Source of the DNA: Plasmodium brasilianum
Lineage: Eukaryota; Apicomplexa; Aconoidasida; Haemosporida; Plasmodiidae
NCBI RefSeq assembly: GCF_023973825.1
Contig: NC_090115.1
Location: 1,116,001 to 1,180,000 of the forward strand
Direction of reading: 5' to 3'
DNA: 64,000 nt
Below are positions 25,875 to 39,126 of this stretch, in pieces (positions within the stretch are counted from its first letter, which is position 1; every line of letters begins with the position of its first letter). The position numbers and the translations under genes were made by a program. The notes beneath the pieces are model-generated. The model made no database searches. It was not told where the DNA came from and saw only the letters and a program-made list of their open reading frames with translations.

Positions 25875-27218
25875 TATAATAGTGTTAATTCCTTTGATAA
25901 AGAAAATATTTCATATATAATAATAGATGTATTATACTTTAAAATAAAATATAGCTAGGAAATGTACATACAATTACATAATTATTATTGGGCCATGTAT
26001 AAATACTTAACTATTTCGATATAAAATAAAAAAATATGTAATTTTAATCATAAATTAATTGTTTAATTTTTTTGGATTAGTGTTACAAGTAATTATCTGA
26101 ACTTAGTATGTTGTCATAATATATATATGTGTATATAAGCATATTTGTATATGAAATATATATATGCGCAAAAACGTTACTATAAAAAAGTTCATATAGT
26201 ATCATTTTGTTATATTAATAAGAAATTTCATGTTTCTAAACTTATAAAAGGAATGTAATTTATTTTAATTTTTTACTTTTTTGAGTTAAAACTTTTTAAT
26301 TGGTAATCTAACTAAAAAAAGTTTATTATTTATATTAAACTAATTGTACATAAAATTTTCGATATTTCATAAAATTTAAAGTGGGTATTTTTTTAGTGGG
26401 TTTTGTAAAAAGTATATTTAACTCATTTTCATTATAGATGATATTATAAAAAATGTATTATCATATGTGTTTACTGCAAAAATATTTTTAATATAGGTTC
26501 AAATTATTGGATGCATTAAGTGTAAAAAAAATATAAATATTTAATAAAAATTATTGTTTTTCAGAATGAACCATATAAAATTCAATACCCATTTTTAGTA
26601 TTATATATTGTTGTAACTAAATTTACTCTTCATATGCTTAATATTTTACTTAAAATATGATCATAATTACTTTTAATAAGAATCCTTCAAATATTTGATA
26701 TACATAAATATTATAAATATATATATATATACTCTACCTAATTATTATTTTTTATAAAATATTATATATAACAACGTGATCTTAAAATATTTAATTTTAT
26801 GTACATAATATATATGTTTTTATAAGAATTAGCCAAATTATATTTATATATTTTCTTATTAAAAAATATTATAAATAAAAATTATTGTTTGTAACAGAAT
26901 CAGTTATATATTACATGTTACATTTTAGACTGAATATATTATGAATGTTTAGGTGTTGTATATGTAATCATTTTTAATACGACAGAATATATGACATAAT
27001 AAAAAATTTGTTATACCATTTTTATTCATGCATTTTTAACTTCATATATTGAATTTATTTATGTAGAAAAATTTGTAAAGTAAAATACATATAAGAATAT
27101 AAATATATACGTATGTAATTGGATAAAATTTAAAACAAAAATTAAAAAAATATAAAAAAATTAAGTAGTTTCTTTATATTTATTAGAAATATGAGTCATA
27201 TACTGATTAATTTTATTT
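25875..27218. other. gene-free spacer
   Basis: This is the 3' flank of the plus-strand gene at 25015 meeting the decayed minus-strand gene at 27567. It contains short AT dinucleotide runs (for example near 26719-26732). No coding-like frame stands out. Confidence 0.4.
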
Positions 27219-27567
27219 TTATATAATTTTATAATTTTTATAAATGGATAAGAAAAATAAAATTGAGTATTTCTTCATCATAAGAACCATTTCATTTATC
27301 CTTTTAATATGATAATTCGAATGTTTCAATAATGTAGAATAATTTCTATATTACGTATTTTTTGTTGCATAATTATGAATATGATATCAAGTGAAATACT
27401 ATAAATCACATATTTAAATTAATAAACAAAATTTAGATATATTATAAATATCTAGGTCATACATAGATGTATACAACAATTAAAATGAGGGAATAATCTT
27501 AAATGTCTAATGCCCACATTAGAACGGCACTTGAAACTTTTATTTGATTAAAAAGAAGAGTCTTCAT
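27219..27567 (-). pseudogene. decayed relative of the 25015 exported-protein family
   Basis: On the minus strand an exon-1-like stretch starts at 27567: MKTLLFNQIKVSSAVLMWAL. This mirrors IKSLLFNKIVGFTLLNWI in exon 1 of 25015. A TATAG acceptor lies about 170 bp downstream, and the following exon starts at about 27398 with TATTTCACTTGATATCATAT. That compares with TATAGCTGTAGGATATCATAT at the exon-2 start of 58961. The frame after it carries stops, then a 40-codon open run (NYSTLLKHSNYHIK, INEMVLMMKKYS) to a stop at 27219. This is weak but two-sided evidence for a lost family member. Confidence 0.4.
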
Positions 27568-28560
27568 TTATAAAATATCATATGAATAATGAATTTTATA
27601 TGTGTTTCTCCGTAACTATGAAATGGTAATTCTATGAAAAAACTTTAAAAAATAATTAATTATAAATATTACTGATCCTATATATATTATTATATTGCTA
27701 TTACATTTTTGGGAATATTTGTTGAATTCTTATTTTTTTTATAAAGTATATAGAAATGGAATACGGAAATATATACACTATTTTTTACCATTATATTTTA
27801 CTTTAGCTAAAAATGTATAATTATATAATAATTTTACGTATGTTCATAATTTATCATATATAGATACGATTACTCCCTTTAGAAGTTACACTTATATAAA
27901 GGTATTAAAATGACAAAAATAATTAAGAATAATGCTCCATATGAATATATTCTTGAATTTTTATCTCATAGCTAGAAATATTTCCATTTAAATTTGAACA
28001 AAAATTAAATTTGTCTTTTCTATATTCATATATAAATATTTTTACTACAATTCCACATATAATAATTGACATACTAAGAGAACAATATTAAAATTATTGT
28101 ATATTGGTATAAATATTCAATCATATATAATATCAAGAGAACAAATAATAATAAAAATTCGAAATAAGGTTTGTTAAAAAAAACATTTTTGTTTTATTTT
28201 TTTGAGTATTATTATTTCAATTTTTTTTTTTTTACTTTTATATAATATTATTGACGTTTTTATTAATACTTCCTTTCCTTTTCTTTTTTTTTTTAATATT
28301 TAAGTTATTGAAAATGCTTCATACTATCATATAAGTAATTCAAGGTTTTCTTTATCATCTTGTATTATATATTGAAATTTTAAAATTATTTATTATTTAT
28401 TCAAAAAAAAATATCATATATAGCGGTATTTTCTGTTTTTAATACTTAAATTTGTGTTGTGTTTGTGTTACCATATTTTTTGAATAATTTTTATATAATT
28501 GTTATTGTAGTTTTTATAAAAATTTATATATTTTTAGTTAACCTAATTTATTAAGAAATT
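27568..28560. other. gene-free spacer
   Basis: This lies between two decayed minus-strand genes. T-runs occur at 28219-28231 and 28285-28294. No coding-like frame was noticed. Confidence 0.4.
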
Positions 28561-29579
28561 TCAATTTATGTAACTTTCTACACCACTGAGGAATGCTTTT
28601 ATATTGGAAATAGATAAAATAATATTTATATATTAAGGATCTCTTTGGGGTTGTTAATCTATATTATTAAGTCTTCTTTCTCAGTTTTTATGTACATCAT
28701 ATAAGTTTTGTAAGTATCCTCTTGTTTCTTTTTAAACATCATATTCAATTATTTTTTTCCATTTTCATTGACTTTATAGCCACGATTTTATTGGAGTAAA
28801 CTAAATGAAAAAATAAAAATATATATTAAAATATAATCGTTTTATGCTGATAATTATTTGTAAAAATCAACATACGAATTGCGTTAGAATATTCACATTA
28901 TTAATTATAATTTTTGTTATGATTATATAAAAAAAATAAAGTGAATGTTGCTATTCATAAGATATATGTTGTTAAAATGGAAATAAAAAGGTAATTTACA
29001 TTTGTGAATAGTAAAATATGTGGTAAATCATCACAAGGAATTACTTGTCGAATTTTATTGCCATACTATTCTTTAAATTTAATTAATTTATCACAAAATC
29101 ATTATCTGTATTTATTTAACATTGCTTGTAATGTTGCATATAATGCTCATAAGAATTTTTAACTATTTAACAACTACCATTAGATACTTACTTTTTAAAA
29201 CTAAATTTGATCAAATCATTATAATAATTTTATAGTTCTTTATGAAAATGTAAAAAAGCAGATTCCATTTCTTTAAATTTTTCCTCAAATATATTACCTA
29301 ATTAGGATGAAAATTTATTATATCCATCAAACCGAGACATTTATTATATTTTTCTTTTTCATTTATTTTTTAATTCAAGTATTTACAACGTTTGAACCTA
29401 TAAGATTAATTTTTTTTTTTTATTTTAATATATTTATATATTTACGTTTGTAAAATCCTACATAATATATATTTTAGCACATGCCTATCCAGGATTTCCC
29501 TTAACTCCGACATATTGAATATCTTGGATAGCATTATTTTATTCCTTACTATATTGAAGATAAATTCCACGCAGTTATT
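28561..29579 (-). pseudogene. pir: decayed pir gene
   Basis: Reading the minus strand, an acceptor (TTATTTATATTTAG) precedes NNCVEFIFNIVRNKI and LSKIFNMSELREILDRH from 29579. After a T-rich gap, one frame from 29337 gives SRFDGYNKFSS, LGNIFEEKFKEMESAFLHF, NYYNDLIKFSFKK and SYEHYMQHYKQC, separated only by stop codons. The last exon follows a perfect acceptor (TTTTTTCATTTAG) at 28800 and reads FTPIKSWL, then KWKKIIEYDV, KETRGYLQNLYDVHKN, ERRLNNID. This is the pir tail that follows the membrane span, equivalent to FSPLGPWIN in the pir gene at 5466. Six premature stops fall in 80 codons of the last exon, with no frameshift. Cysteine spacing, exon order and tail support pir; STP1 is the main alternative. 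Confidence 0.65.
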
Positions 29580-32500
29580 CTAAATATAAATAAAAAAAAT
29601 AAAATAATAATAATAATATGTAAATTCAAAAAATCATACTTTCATAAATAAAATCATTTATTTCATATATATACAAGGAATTCTTGTAATAGCATGATAT
29701 ATATAATTTTTATAACAAAAAAATAAATTTTATGTTAATATGTGAACTATTATTCCATTGTATATAGGAATACGTGAATTAAATAAAAATTATTATATTC
29801 TTATGAAGTTCATAGATATAAAAGTAAAGAAATGATATATAATATGTAGATATGTGGTGTATTCCTTTTTTTCACAATTAGAATTTAGAAAATAATTAGT
29901 TAACGAAATAAACATTTTATTTTTTTATTAATATTAACATAATTCAGCGTAGTTTGTAATATATAAAATAAAAGCTTTTAATTATAAATATAATAATTCG
30001 AAGAATAGGATTGCTTTATTCTAAGAAAAAATATTTAAAGAGTAAAACAAGCCCTCCTATTATTTTTATTCATATGCAAATTATGTAATTTTGTTCTTAA
30101 GATATAGAAAAAACAAAGTAAATTTAGTACATTCTCATATAAAATGCACATTATATTATAATAACTACATAGAAATCCTTTCTAGCTTACTAAATTACCG
30201 TAAAGAATAAATATTATCTATTTTAAATTTGTAGAATTTTCTCTTATATTGATTATTATTTTATGTTTTTTAATATTATAATATCTTTCAAATTATTCCA
30301 ATTCATATTTAAAATAAGTTATAATAATATATTTGATTATTAGTAAAGTGAACTATATGATTATTACTGAAATAAAAATATTAATAAATGAAAAATAAAT
30401 TTAACTAAAATATAAAAATAATATATGAACATAAGTAATATATTGTTGAATGAAAAACGTGCTGCTTCAAATTGTACCTTTTATTATGGACATGTTATAC
30501 AAGAAATAGATTTTGTCGTAAAAATACAAAATAACTTAATAATTATTTACAAGTTACTATAAAGGAAGTTAAAATTTTTGTTTGTTCGTTATCAAATTTA
30601 GCTTAGTATAATACCATTATTTACATTAGAAATATGAATATGTACAAAAAATATATATATTATACTATATATTGATTATAATTATAAATTAATCGTAAAA
30701 GAATAAAAAAATTGATAGTTGTCGTTATGCCTTCAATAAAATGTATTATTGTACTTACTTTGTATTTGTAACATGACAAAAGTATATATTTATATATATA
30801 TTTAACTTTTGCATTATAATATATATTGCATACGTCTTATTAGAAAACATGCTTATGATTAATATTTTATATTCTATATATAGTAAAATAATTGTGAAAT
30901 GTAATATCATAGTAATCATAAATTTCGTATATTTTACTTCATTTTTATCTATCTATGTTCTACGTTATATTAGTTATAGTACAGAATAAACTATGATTTT
31001 TGACACTAGAAAAATAATAAATTATTTCTCCTTTATTTCATTTATTATGTTTCTGTTAAATATATTACTCTTAGATATATTTAATATTATAATTAAATCA
31101 TGAATTATCATCATATTTGAATTCTATTATATACTTAATAAAAATTTTAATTTATATTAAAAAAAAATTATATTAATTATAAATAAAAATAAGAGGTATT
31201 ATTATTAGCATTATATTTATTCGCTGAACTGTCTTTTTCTTCATGAATTGTTCAGAAGTTAATATAGTTACACAATTATTATAATTCTTAAAATAAGTAA
31301 TATTTAAAAATTATTAAACTATGGATATTCTATAGTTTTTTTATTATTATATCTTTCTTAATATTAATAATATAATTGTTTTCCTATTTTATTAAATTTT
31401 TTATTTATAATATGAATACTTCTTTTCTTAATTTCTTAAATCCGTTTCCTTTTTTAAAATAAAAACATTGACAAAATGCACAATATATATCCATATATTT
31501 AAGCTATTAATATAATGATATTTATATTAATTAAAAATTACATTTATATGTGTTTGTATGCTATCAATATTTGATAATTATTAATATTTAATATACTCGA
31601 AATAGTTTTAAAAAATTAGAGATATATTAAAAAATATATTAGTATTTCATGTATAAAACATAAAAGAAAACTCAATTATATATTATCCTTGTACTGTATA
31701 TTTTATATTAATTAAATATTTATGTACTGTTTATCTTATATGATAAAGCCTAAGAATGTTTATTGAAAAGATATTTATATATATTAAGATAATATACTAT
31801 AAAGGAATATTCATTTTAATGCTGGAATATAAGGTAAAAGCATCTAAATTCTAATGATTTTATTTATAATTCATGAAACTTGGATAAAGTTGGTACTAAT
31901 AATTGATGATAATAATTATTTTTAATAAACTATTATTATTATTATATAATTTATTTATGTATTATGAGGATCTTATATTATGAAGAATACATTTATATGT
32001 TTTTATTATGTTCTTATTACCCATTAGTGATAATTATAATAAATAAAAAAATTATATTTTTTGTTATTTTAATTATTAATATTATTTTTAAGTTAATTAT
32101 ATTATCGAAACAATAAATAAAATGAGGCTGTAATATTATTTGAATAATAGAGTGAATTAAATAAAAATTTATAATCTACCTATTTTTACGGTATATGGTA
32201 ATAGCAAAAAATTATTACATATCAAAATTTATTTTATATTTTCTCAAAATGATTATACAATTATTTTATTTTATAAATGTTAATATACAAACAAATATAA
32301 TAAATAAATATTTAAAAAAAAAAGCAGATAATCAATAATCATATTAATTAGAAGGCAAAATTAAAAGGATTATTCTGTAATTACAAAAAAAAAAAAAAGA
32401 TGAAAAGCGAATTTTTTTATATTCTTTTTAAAAAGTAATAAGAAAGTCACTAAAATTTTTTTATTAAAATACCACAATATGAATGTAATTATATGTTTAA

Positions 32501-33092
32501 TTGAAAGGAAAAAAATAAAAATCATGTGATATTTCTTAAAATGTTTATAAATTAATTATATATTCCTTCATTTTCTTTTCGTTTTAAAAAAACGTTTAAA
32601 CATAAGATTTTAGTACAGTTTAACTTATAATCTTATTCATATTTAACTTTTATTTCTTTAATTCCATAAGAATATTTTAAAATTATTATTTTTACCTTTT
32701 TTTTATCATAATCTTAAGTTTTTCCAAATTTAATATTTTTACAAAATATTACTATTAATTTATATATAGATATATTAACATTTTGCTATTTTATTGGGTT
32801 AAATATTAATATAAGTTTATAATATGTATTATTACATAAATAAAAATATGTATATATAATCTGAATATATTTACAAGAACTTTATTAAAAAATTTACTTT
32901 TCGCACCTCTTTTTCTGTTTTATGTTACCCATTAATTTACAAGCTTTTTATCATTTACCCCAGAACATTTCACAAAATTTATTAAATATGTTACATATGC
33001 ATTATGTAATTATACCTATATATCGTCCTAATATATATTGGAAGTATATTCTGAATTTATAAAATATATTATTTTTCTTTAATTAAATAGGA
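29580..33092. other. gene-free spacer, 3' side of STP1
   Basis: No gene is recognised. A 45-codon open frame at 30425-30562 (+) starts with ATG and has mixed composition (NILLNEKRAASNCTFYYG), but I cannot assign it. Homopolymers occur at 32386-32398. The final 250 bp, downstream of STP1, include a slightly G+C-richer patch (CATTTACCCCAGAACATTTC). Confidence 0.4.
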
Positions 33093-35675
33093 TTATTCCA
33101 CACTGTTCTCATTATATATGGAATTTTCTGGTATATCAACTTCATTTATCCAGTCTTCTACTTCTTGGTTAAAACTTTTCTCTCCTATATAAGCTCGAAT
33201 TTGTCTATTTTCATTATTTTCTAAAACATTTCCATTAACTCTAATTATTTCTTTTGTAACATCTGATTTTCTCTCTAAATTTATTTCTGTTTTCAAATCA
33301 TTTATGGAAGTATCCAAATGTGATTCCTCATTTTCTATAAAATCTTCTTTTTGGGAATCTTCCACTATCATCATTAATACTAGTATGGACAGTTTTGCTA
33401 GTAATTTTTTTTTCATGTAATTATATAATTCTTCATAAGGTTCTGTCTTCTGTAATTCTTCTGTATTTAGCAGTGAAATATTGTTTTTAGTTCCTTCATT
33501 TATATCCTCATTTAAGATATTGAGAAATTCTTGTGTCATTCCCTCAAACCATTCCTGTTCCAAGTACTGTTCTATAATCTTTCGCTTTTTTGCTATCCAC
33601 TGTCTCCATAAATCTTTTTCTTTTTCCGAAAATGAATCTTTTAGTATTTCATTTGGAAAATTCATTTTTAATTCATCATTATTTTTTATAGAAGCTTTTT
33701 TTTTTTTCCATTCATTTTTCAAATAATTAAACCATTCTGTTTTGTTCAATTTTTTAGAAATATTTTTATGTTCTTTTATCCATTTATTCCATAGAATTTT
33801 TTTTTTTTCAATGTCATTGATGCTTTTAGTATTATCTATTATAATTTCTTCACTGGAGAAATTAGGATATGTTATATATTTCTCTTTTGTGAATAATTCG
33901 ATACATAATCCCAAAAATTCTTTTTTTTTTTTTCCCATTCATCATTTCTTAATTCTTCGAGTATTTCCATGTGTATTTCAACAATGGTTTTGAATTTGTC
34001 CTTTTTTTGTTTTGACGTGTGTACGTTATTATTTACGTTATGTTCATTTATTTTTATTCTTTTCATAGTTTCTTCGTTATCATTTATTGTGTTTTCTAAA
34101 TAAACATTTGTTAATAATTCCCTTTTTTTTCTGGAAGGTGAAGGTATTAGTATTCTCAGTAATTTAATGTGTCTTCTTTTTATTATTTTTTTTTTTTTTA
34201 ATATCCATATAAAAGCGTACTATAATATAAAAATAAAAAATAGATCCATAATATAAATTATTAGAATAATCATATGTTTATTATTCTTTTAAACTTTTAT
34301 ATTTATTTTACTTTAATAAATAGGGGAAGTATAATAATGATTATAAGGCTTGTTAATATAGTTGATATGTGTACAACAGGTGGATTTTGCGCTTGACCTA
34401 TAATTGTAATTTAAATGAATAATTAGTATAGTAACTTCAAATATAGGAAATTAATTAGTATTATTGACACCTGGAATTTTAGGGGATATAGAAGAATCAG
34501 GAAGCGATGTTGTAATATCATATGTTCTAGAAGATGACGTCATAATTTCAAAACTATATGTTTCTCCTGGATCCTCAGGATTTGTATGTGATGCTATTGA
34601 CTCAGGAGTTTTTTGCAATTCTGAAGAAGGAAGAATTTTAGAAATTTCTGGCACTTCAACTTGTGTAGATTGTGCAGGATCTTCAGAATTATCGCCAGTT
34701 ATTATAGATGAAGCTTCAGGCGAAAATATTACTGGGAGGTGAGTTTGAGGTTCTTGTTTAATTTCTTTTTCGGCGCTACTATGCTCCCTATGTTGGGAAG
34801 GAGGATGAGATTCAGTTTCTTGTAAATGTGGTACGGGTTTTTGTTTTTGATCTTCACGCATTGGCGCACTTTGGCTTTCTTTTTGCTCCACTTCTGTTAA
34901 ACTTTTATTTTCTTGAGATAGACTTCGATCAGATTCCTTTTGAAGCGGAGATCTGCATATAGATTGTTTATTAAAAATATTGGGATCCATTATGTTGCAT
35001 GTTTTTCTTCGACCTTTTTGTGCTTTTATATCATAACAATTTTCAAATAGTTTTTTTTTTGTCGCGAAATATCTTTTCTCTTCTTCAATCCATTCATTAT
35101 ATGAGTTACATTTACTTGAATAATTACTCTCAGACATAGGGTTTCCTTGTGACTGTCTTAATTCATCCAGATAGATTTTTCGTTTTTCACAGAAATCATC
35201 TACTTTATATTTTAATTCTAAAATTTCTAAATCATTTTGATTCATAATCAAAGGACATCCTCCTAATTCATCTAGCTTCTTATAATGAGGACTTAACCAT
35301 TCTTTTAGAGCCTTTTCCCACGTTGCTTTTTCTGGTAAATAATAATATGGTGGAGACTTGTTATTAACTAGATATTTAGCCAAATATAAGCATTTATCCT
35401 TTAATACTTTTTTATCATTCTTAGCAATTATGTCATCAATATAAACTTTTATGTGCTTCACAATTTTGTTGAAGAATACATCCTTCACATATCTAAAATA
35501 AGTTGAACCTAGAACACCCGAATACTTAATTAAAGTGAATTTTAAAAAATCATTTAAGCATGAATTTTTATTTTTGTTTTATTATCACTTTTTTTTATTG
35601 TAAATAAATAATTTATTAATAAATTTAAGTATAATAAAAAACAATGAATATTACCTTAGGTAAACATTTTTCCAT
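33093..35675 (-). pseudogene. STP1: STP1 protein gene, frame broken once in an A13 run
   Basis: Four exons on the minus strand. Exon 1 is 35675-35655 (MEKCLPK, donor GTAATA). Exon 2 is 35524-34471. Exon 3 is 34397-34312. Exon 4 runs from 34219 to the stop at 33093-33095. Exon 2 starts YSGVLGSTYFRYVKDVFF and carries the conserved N-terminal STP1 domain (WEKALKEWLSP, GGCPLIM, CEKRKIYLDELR, YNEWIEEEKRYF). A Pro/Gln/Ser/Glu-rich stretch follows. Exon 3 encodes the membrane span (TILTSLIIIIILPLFIK). Exon 4 is the tryptophan-rich cytoplasmic part (TIVEIHMEILEELRNDEW, ILWNKWIKEH, EWFNYLKNEW, LWRQWIAKKR). The family is a surface or exported protein group related to SURFINs. The only break is the A-run (plus strand T33921-33933): 13 A where 14 or 11 would keep frame, so the upstream frame stops at 33872. 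An earlier A14 run at about 34187-34200 is in frame. This is a recent pseudogene or a homopolymer sequence error. Confidence 0.88.
33921..33933 (-). other. A13 homopolymer that breaks STP1
   Basis: The 13-base run lies in the codons after DEW. Upstream of it the frame reads NDEWEKKKK; downstream family sequence (EFLGLCIELFTKEKYITYPN) is one frame away. It is the only frame break found in the roughly 2.6-kb gene. Confidence 0.8.
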
Positions 35676-38600
35676 AATGAATAAAAATTAATGCTCAAGT
35701 TGTAAGTAACAATCTGAAGGTAAAATAAAAATATACATCTTTTTATTTATCGATGGGGATATTTTAAATTAAGATAATTTAATAGGTAGGAATTATAAAA
35801 TTATTATTTACATAAAAATTTATATGGGCAATACGAGATAATTAAAAGCTCTAACATTTATTTGTATGCCTGTTATATTCTTTTACGTTAAATAAATATA
35901 ACTGAATATATATAATAATCATAATATGATATTAAATTAACATATATATCTTTATATAAATGGCATGCACCATATATAAAGAAAAACCCAAATACAGAAA
36001 ATAACAAATTGCACATAAGTAATGTTTATAAGTAATATAAAATTTATTCTGTACAGTTATCTTTAATATCTATATAACTTTTATTTTTTTTCTTATTAGT
36101 AAGAACATATAAATACTATTATAAATGAATTAATGTGAGTAATTCTTTTTATTCTTTTTTTTTTTGTAAAATATATAATCTATATACCAAAAGATTTATA
36201 ATACTGAAAGAATATTTCTTTTTTATTTTATTACTTTGATATTTATTTTTTGTATTAATCATTTTTAGTGCTATATATTTTTTGTTAATACATTTTATGT
36301 TTACTATTTACCGTCTATAAATGAGTACCACAATATATAAATTATATTTAATTGTCTCTATGGTTACCTAAAGTACAAACAAATAAAATATAATATCACT
36401 TAATATTATAAGTATATTTATACATATCATTTACCTAAAAATTAATTATTTATAATGTATATTATGGAATTATAAATTATTAAAACGGTATAATTTAATA
36501 TTTATTTATATGTTCTTCGGTATGTGGCTATCACCACTTCTGGGTATATATAATTGAACGTGCAACAAATTCTATTTAATAAAATATATGCCTAGGTATA
36601 CGGATTAATGAATATAAAATTGTCTACTTACTATAAATAAGAAAAATTATTAGTTGTACTTATAGCAAAAATATTATACTATAAGCATAAACATAGGTAA
36701 AATAAATTAAATACTTATACTAAAAAATAATAACATTACAATCACAGGTAAATTACATAATATATTATGTTAAATAGTACAATAAATACTGAAGTATCAT
36801 AATTATATTTCTGTAATTATTAATATATATGTTATAATATAAATATTAAAAATATTTAATTAATTTTTTTGGTTTCTGCTGAATTTGATAAATTTATGTA
36901 AATATAATTGTAACACTACTGATAATTATATTAGCATACATACTAAAAAGGATTATATAATATTTTATAATACTTTTTATCAATTCATATTATAAATGGA
37001 ATTACAAGACAATATAAAAGTGTTTGAAAAGAATAGATTATTTTGTTATAATGCAAATAAATTATTTACAGTTTTAATACTTCCTTTGAAACAAGACAAT
37101 ATAAATGTAGAACAGTAAGAAAATTAATAAAAGAATTCTAATTTCTAATGAATTTTTGTAAATAATTAACATAATCACTTAATATGTTATAGTTATTTTC
37201 AAGGAATCGAAATTTATAAAAAATTAATTTTTTCATGTATATATAATTTTTAATTTGAAATTTTTGCAAATATATTTTTCTACTCTTTTTTTTCATTTAA
37301 TTCTTTACATTCTATCATATTTCTTTTAAAAAAATTTTTTTATTAGTAACAATATATTAGGAAAAAATAATTTATCATTTATCAAGATATTATATATTTA
37401 ATTTTTGTATTTGAATATATTACATATATGGTAAATAAAATACATAATTAGTATGTAATAGTAGATGTTTATGTTAAAAATAAAAGAAAATATTATTTTC
37501 TCAAATATCTGAAAGCATTTTGAAAGAGCTGCTTAATGATAATTTTCAAATATATATATACGAAATTTTTGTTTTCTTTTTTTTTTTCTCTCTATACTAT
37601 TCTATAAATTTATGAAAAAATATTTTTTTTTGTGGATATATTTTTTATTATTTTATTTTTACGTTTGATCAAATTTATTGTATATTACTGCAGTGTATTC
37701 ATGACATTTAATTTTAAATAATATAAAATTAATAAATATTTTTAAAAATTATTTAATATTTTTTTCTATAACTAGATCTATTTTATTTATATATTTTAAA
37801 ATAATATTTATTATTGAAAAATGTGTTTGAATATATGAAATTTTCAAGTCAATAACTGTAATGAAATTCAAATATATATACGTACAGAAAAGTATATAGA
37901 TGAAAATAAATGTAAAAGTAATGCTATTTAGAATACTTTTGTGGCTTTATTATATTTTTTCTTATTTAATATAAATAAACAATGTAGTAACTATAATATA
38001 AATGTTTGTAAAAATCTTATACTAATTTAAAATTATAGTTCATATTATTTTATAGTGTACTTTTTACTTATCTATGTATTCTAATACTGCAAGTCATTTT
38101 AAACCATAATATAAATGAAAAATATGATATAAAAATATATTGTATGATAAATATATTGCAATATTATGTATAATGTTTTACTTTTGTATATAAATGTAAA
38201 CTACTAACAACATACTATGTAATAAATTTTTGATTATATGCTTTTACTAATAATGGAACAAATTGTATTTATCGACATCATAATAATATAAAATATGTAA
38301 AGTTATGATTATATTTTAATTAATATCATTTAATCCTAATGGATAGCATATTATTATTATATTCATAATGTGTTTAATTTTAAATTCTTAAGTTATAGCA
38401 CTGATATTTTAAATATAGTGTTCTATAATCTATTATATTCTCATTATTTAATTATAAGAGTACATATGTTAATATGTGTGTTTAATTATACATTAAAATA
38501 TAAGATATTCTTTATATTACTAATTTTTATTTAATTAAATGATAAATCGGTTTATCTATTGTAGTTACTTTAAAGTTACAATTATTTAATTACTAAATTA

Positions 38601-39126
38601 TACTTTTTGTTAAATATCCATTTATATATATTATACTGAAGTATAGATCATACGAAATATTATTTATCCTAACTATATTCATGTTAATCAATGGTATGGA
38701 TAATAGACATCCAATTAAAATATTGTTTTTTGATATTTTGTGCCCGTCTGCTTCATAATTTACAATTTTGCATAAAATATTTGTATTTTAATTTCACAAA
38801 TTTTTTTCACATTACTAAATTAGTTCCCACATTTTTTTTTATTGTTCTTTTAGTTTTACTGTCAGTTATATAACGATATATTTGCAATATTATTATTAGA
38901 AAAAATAATTCTAATCTTTATTTCTGAATTTTTAACTTTACCCTTCAAGTGCATTATTTTAGAGATTATTTTATATTCATAAAAATAATTATTATTGAAC
39001 ATTTATATATTAGAATATTTTATAGATCTATATATTATATAAAACTTATTGTTTCCTGAATAAGGTAATCATATTCAGTGACATAATTGTTACCTGGCCA
39101 TTATTTTTAAGTATGCATTTAAAAAG
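35676..39126. other. gene-free spacer, upstream flank of STP1
   Basis: This contains the presumed STP1 promoter on the minus strand. A 40-codon ATG frame at 36996-37118 (+) (NIKVFEKNRLFCYNANK, LPLKQDNINVEQ) has coding-like composition but no known relative. A stretch at 38691-38873 (+) is hydrophobic and motif-free. Otherwise it is low-complexity. Confidence 0.4.

Noticed and set aside
33481..33993. Plus-strand Phe/Ser-rich frames
   Set aside because: They are antisense shadows of the Lys/Glu-rich STP1 cytoplasmic exon.
34464..34742. 92-codon plus-strand frame opposite STP1
   Set aside because: It is the antisense of the G+C-richer STP1 ectodomain. The minus strand carries the family motifs and valid splice sites.
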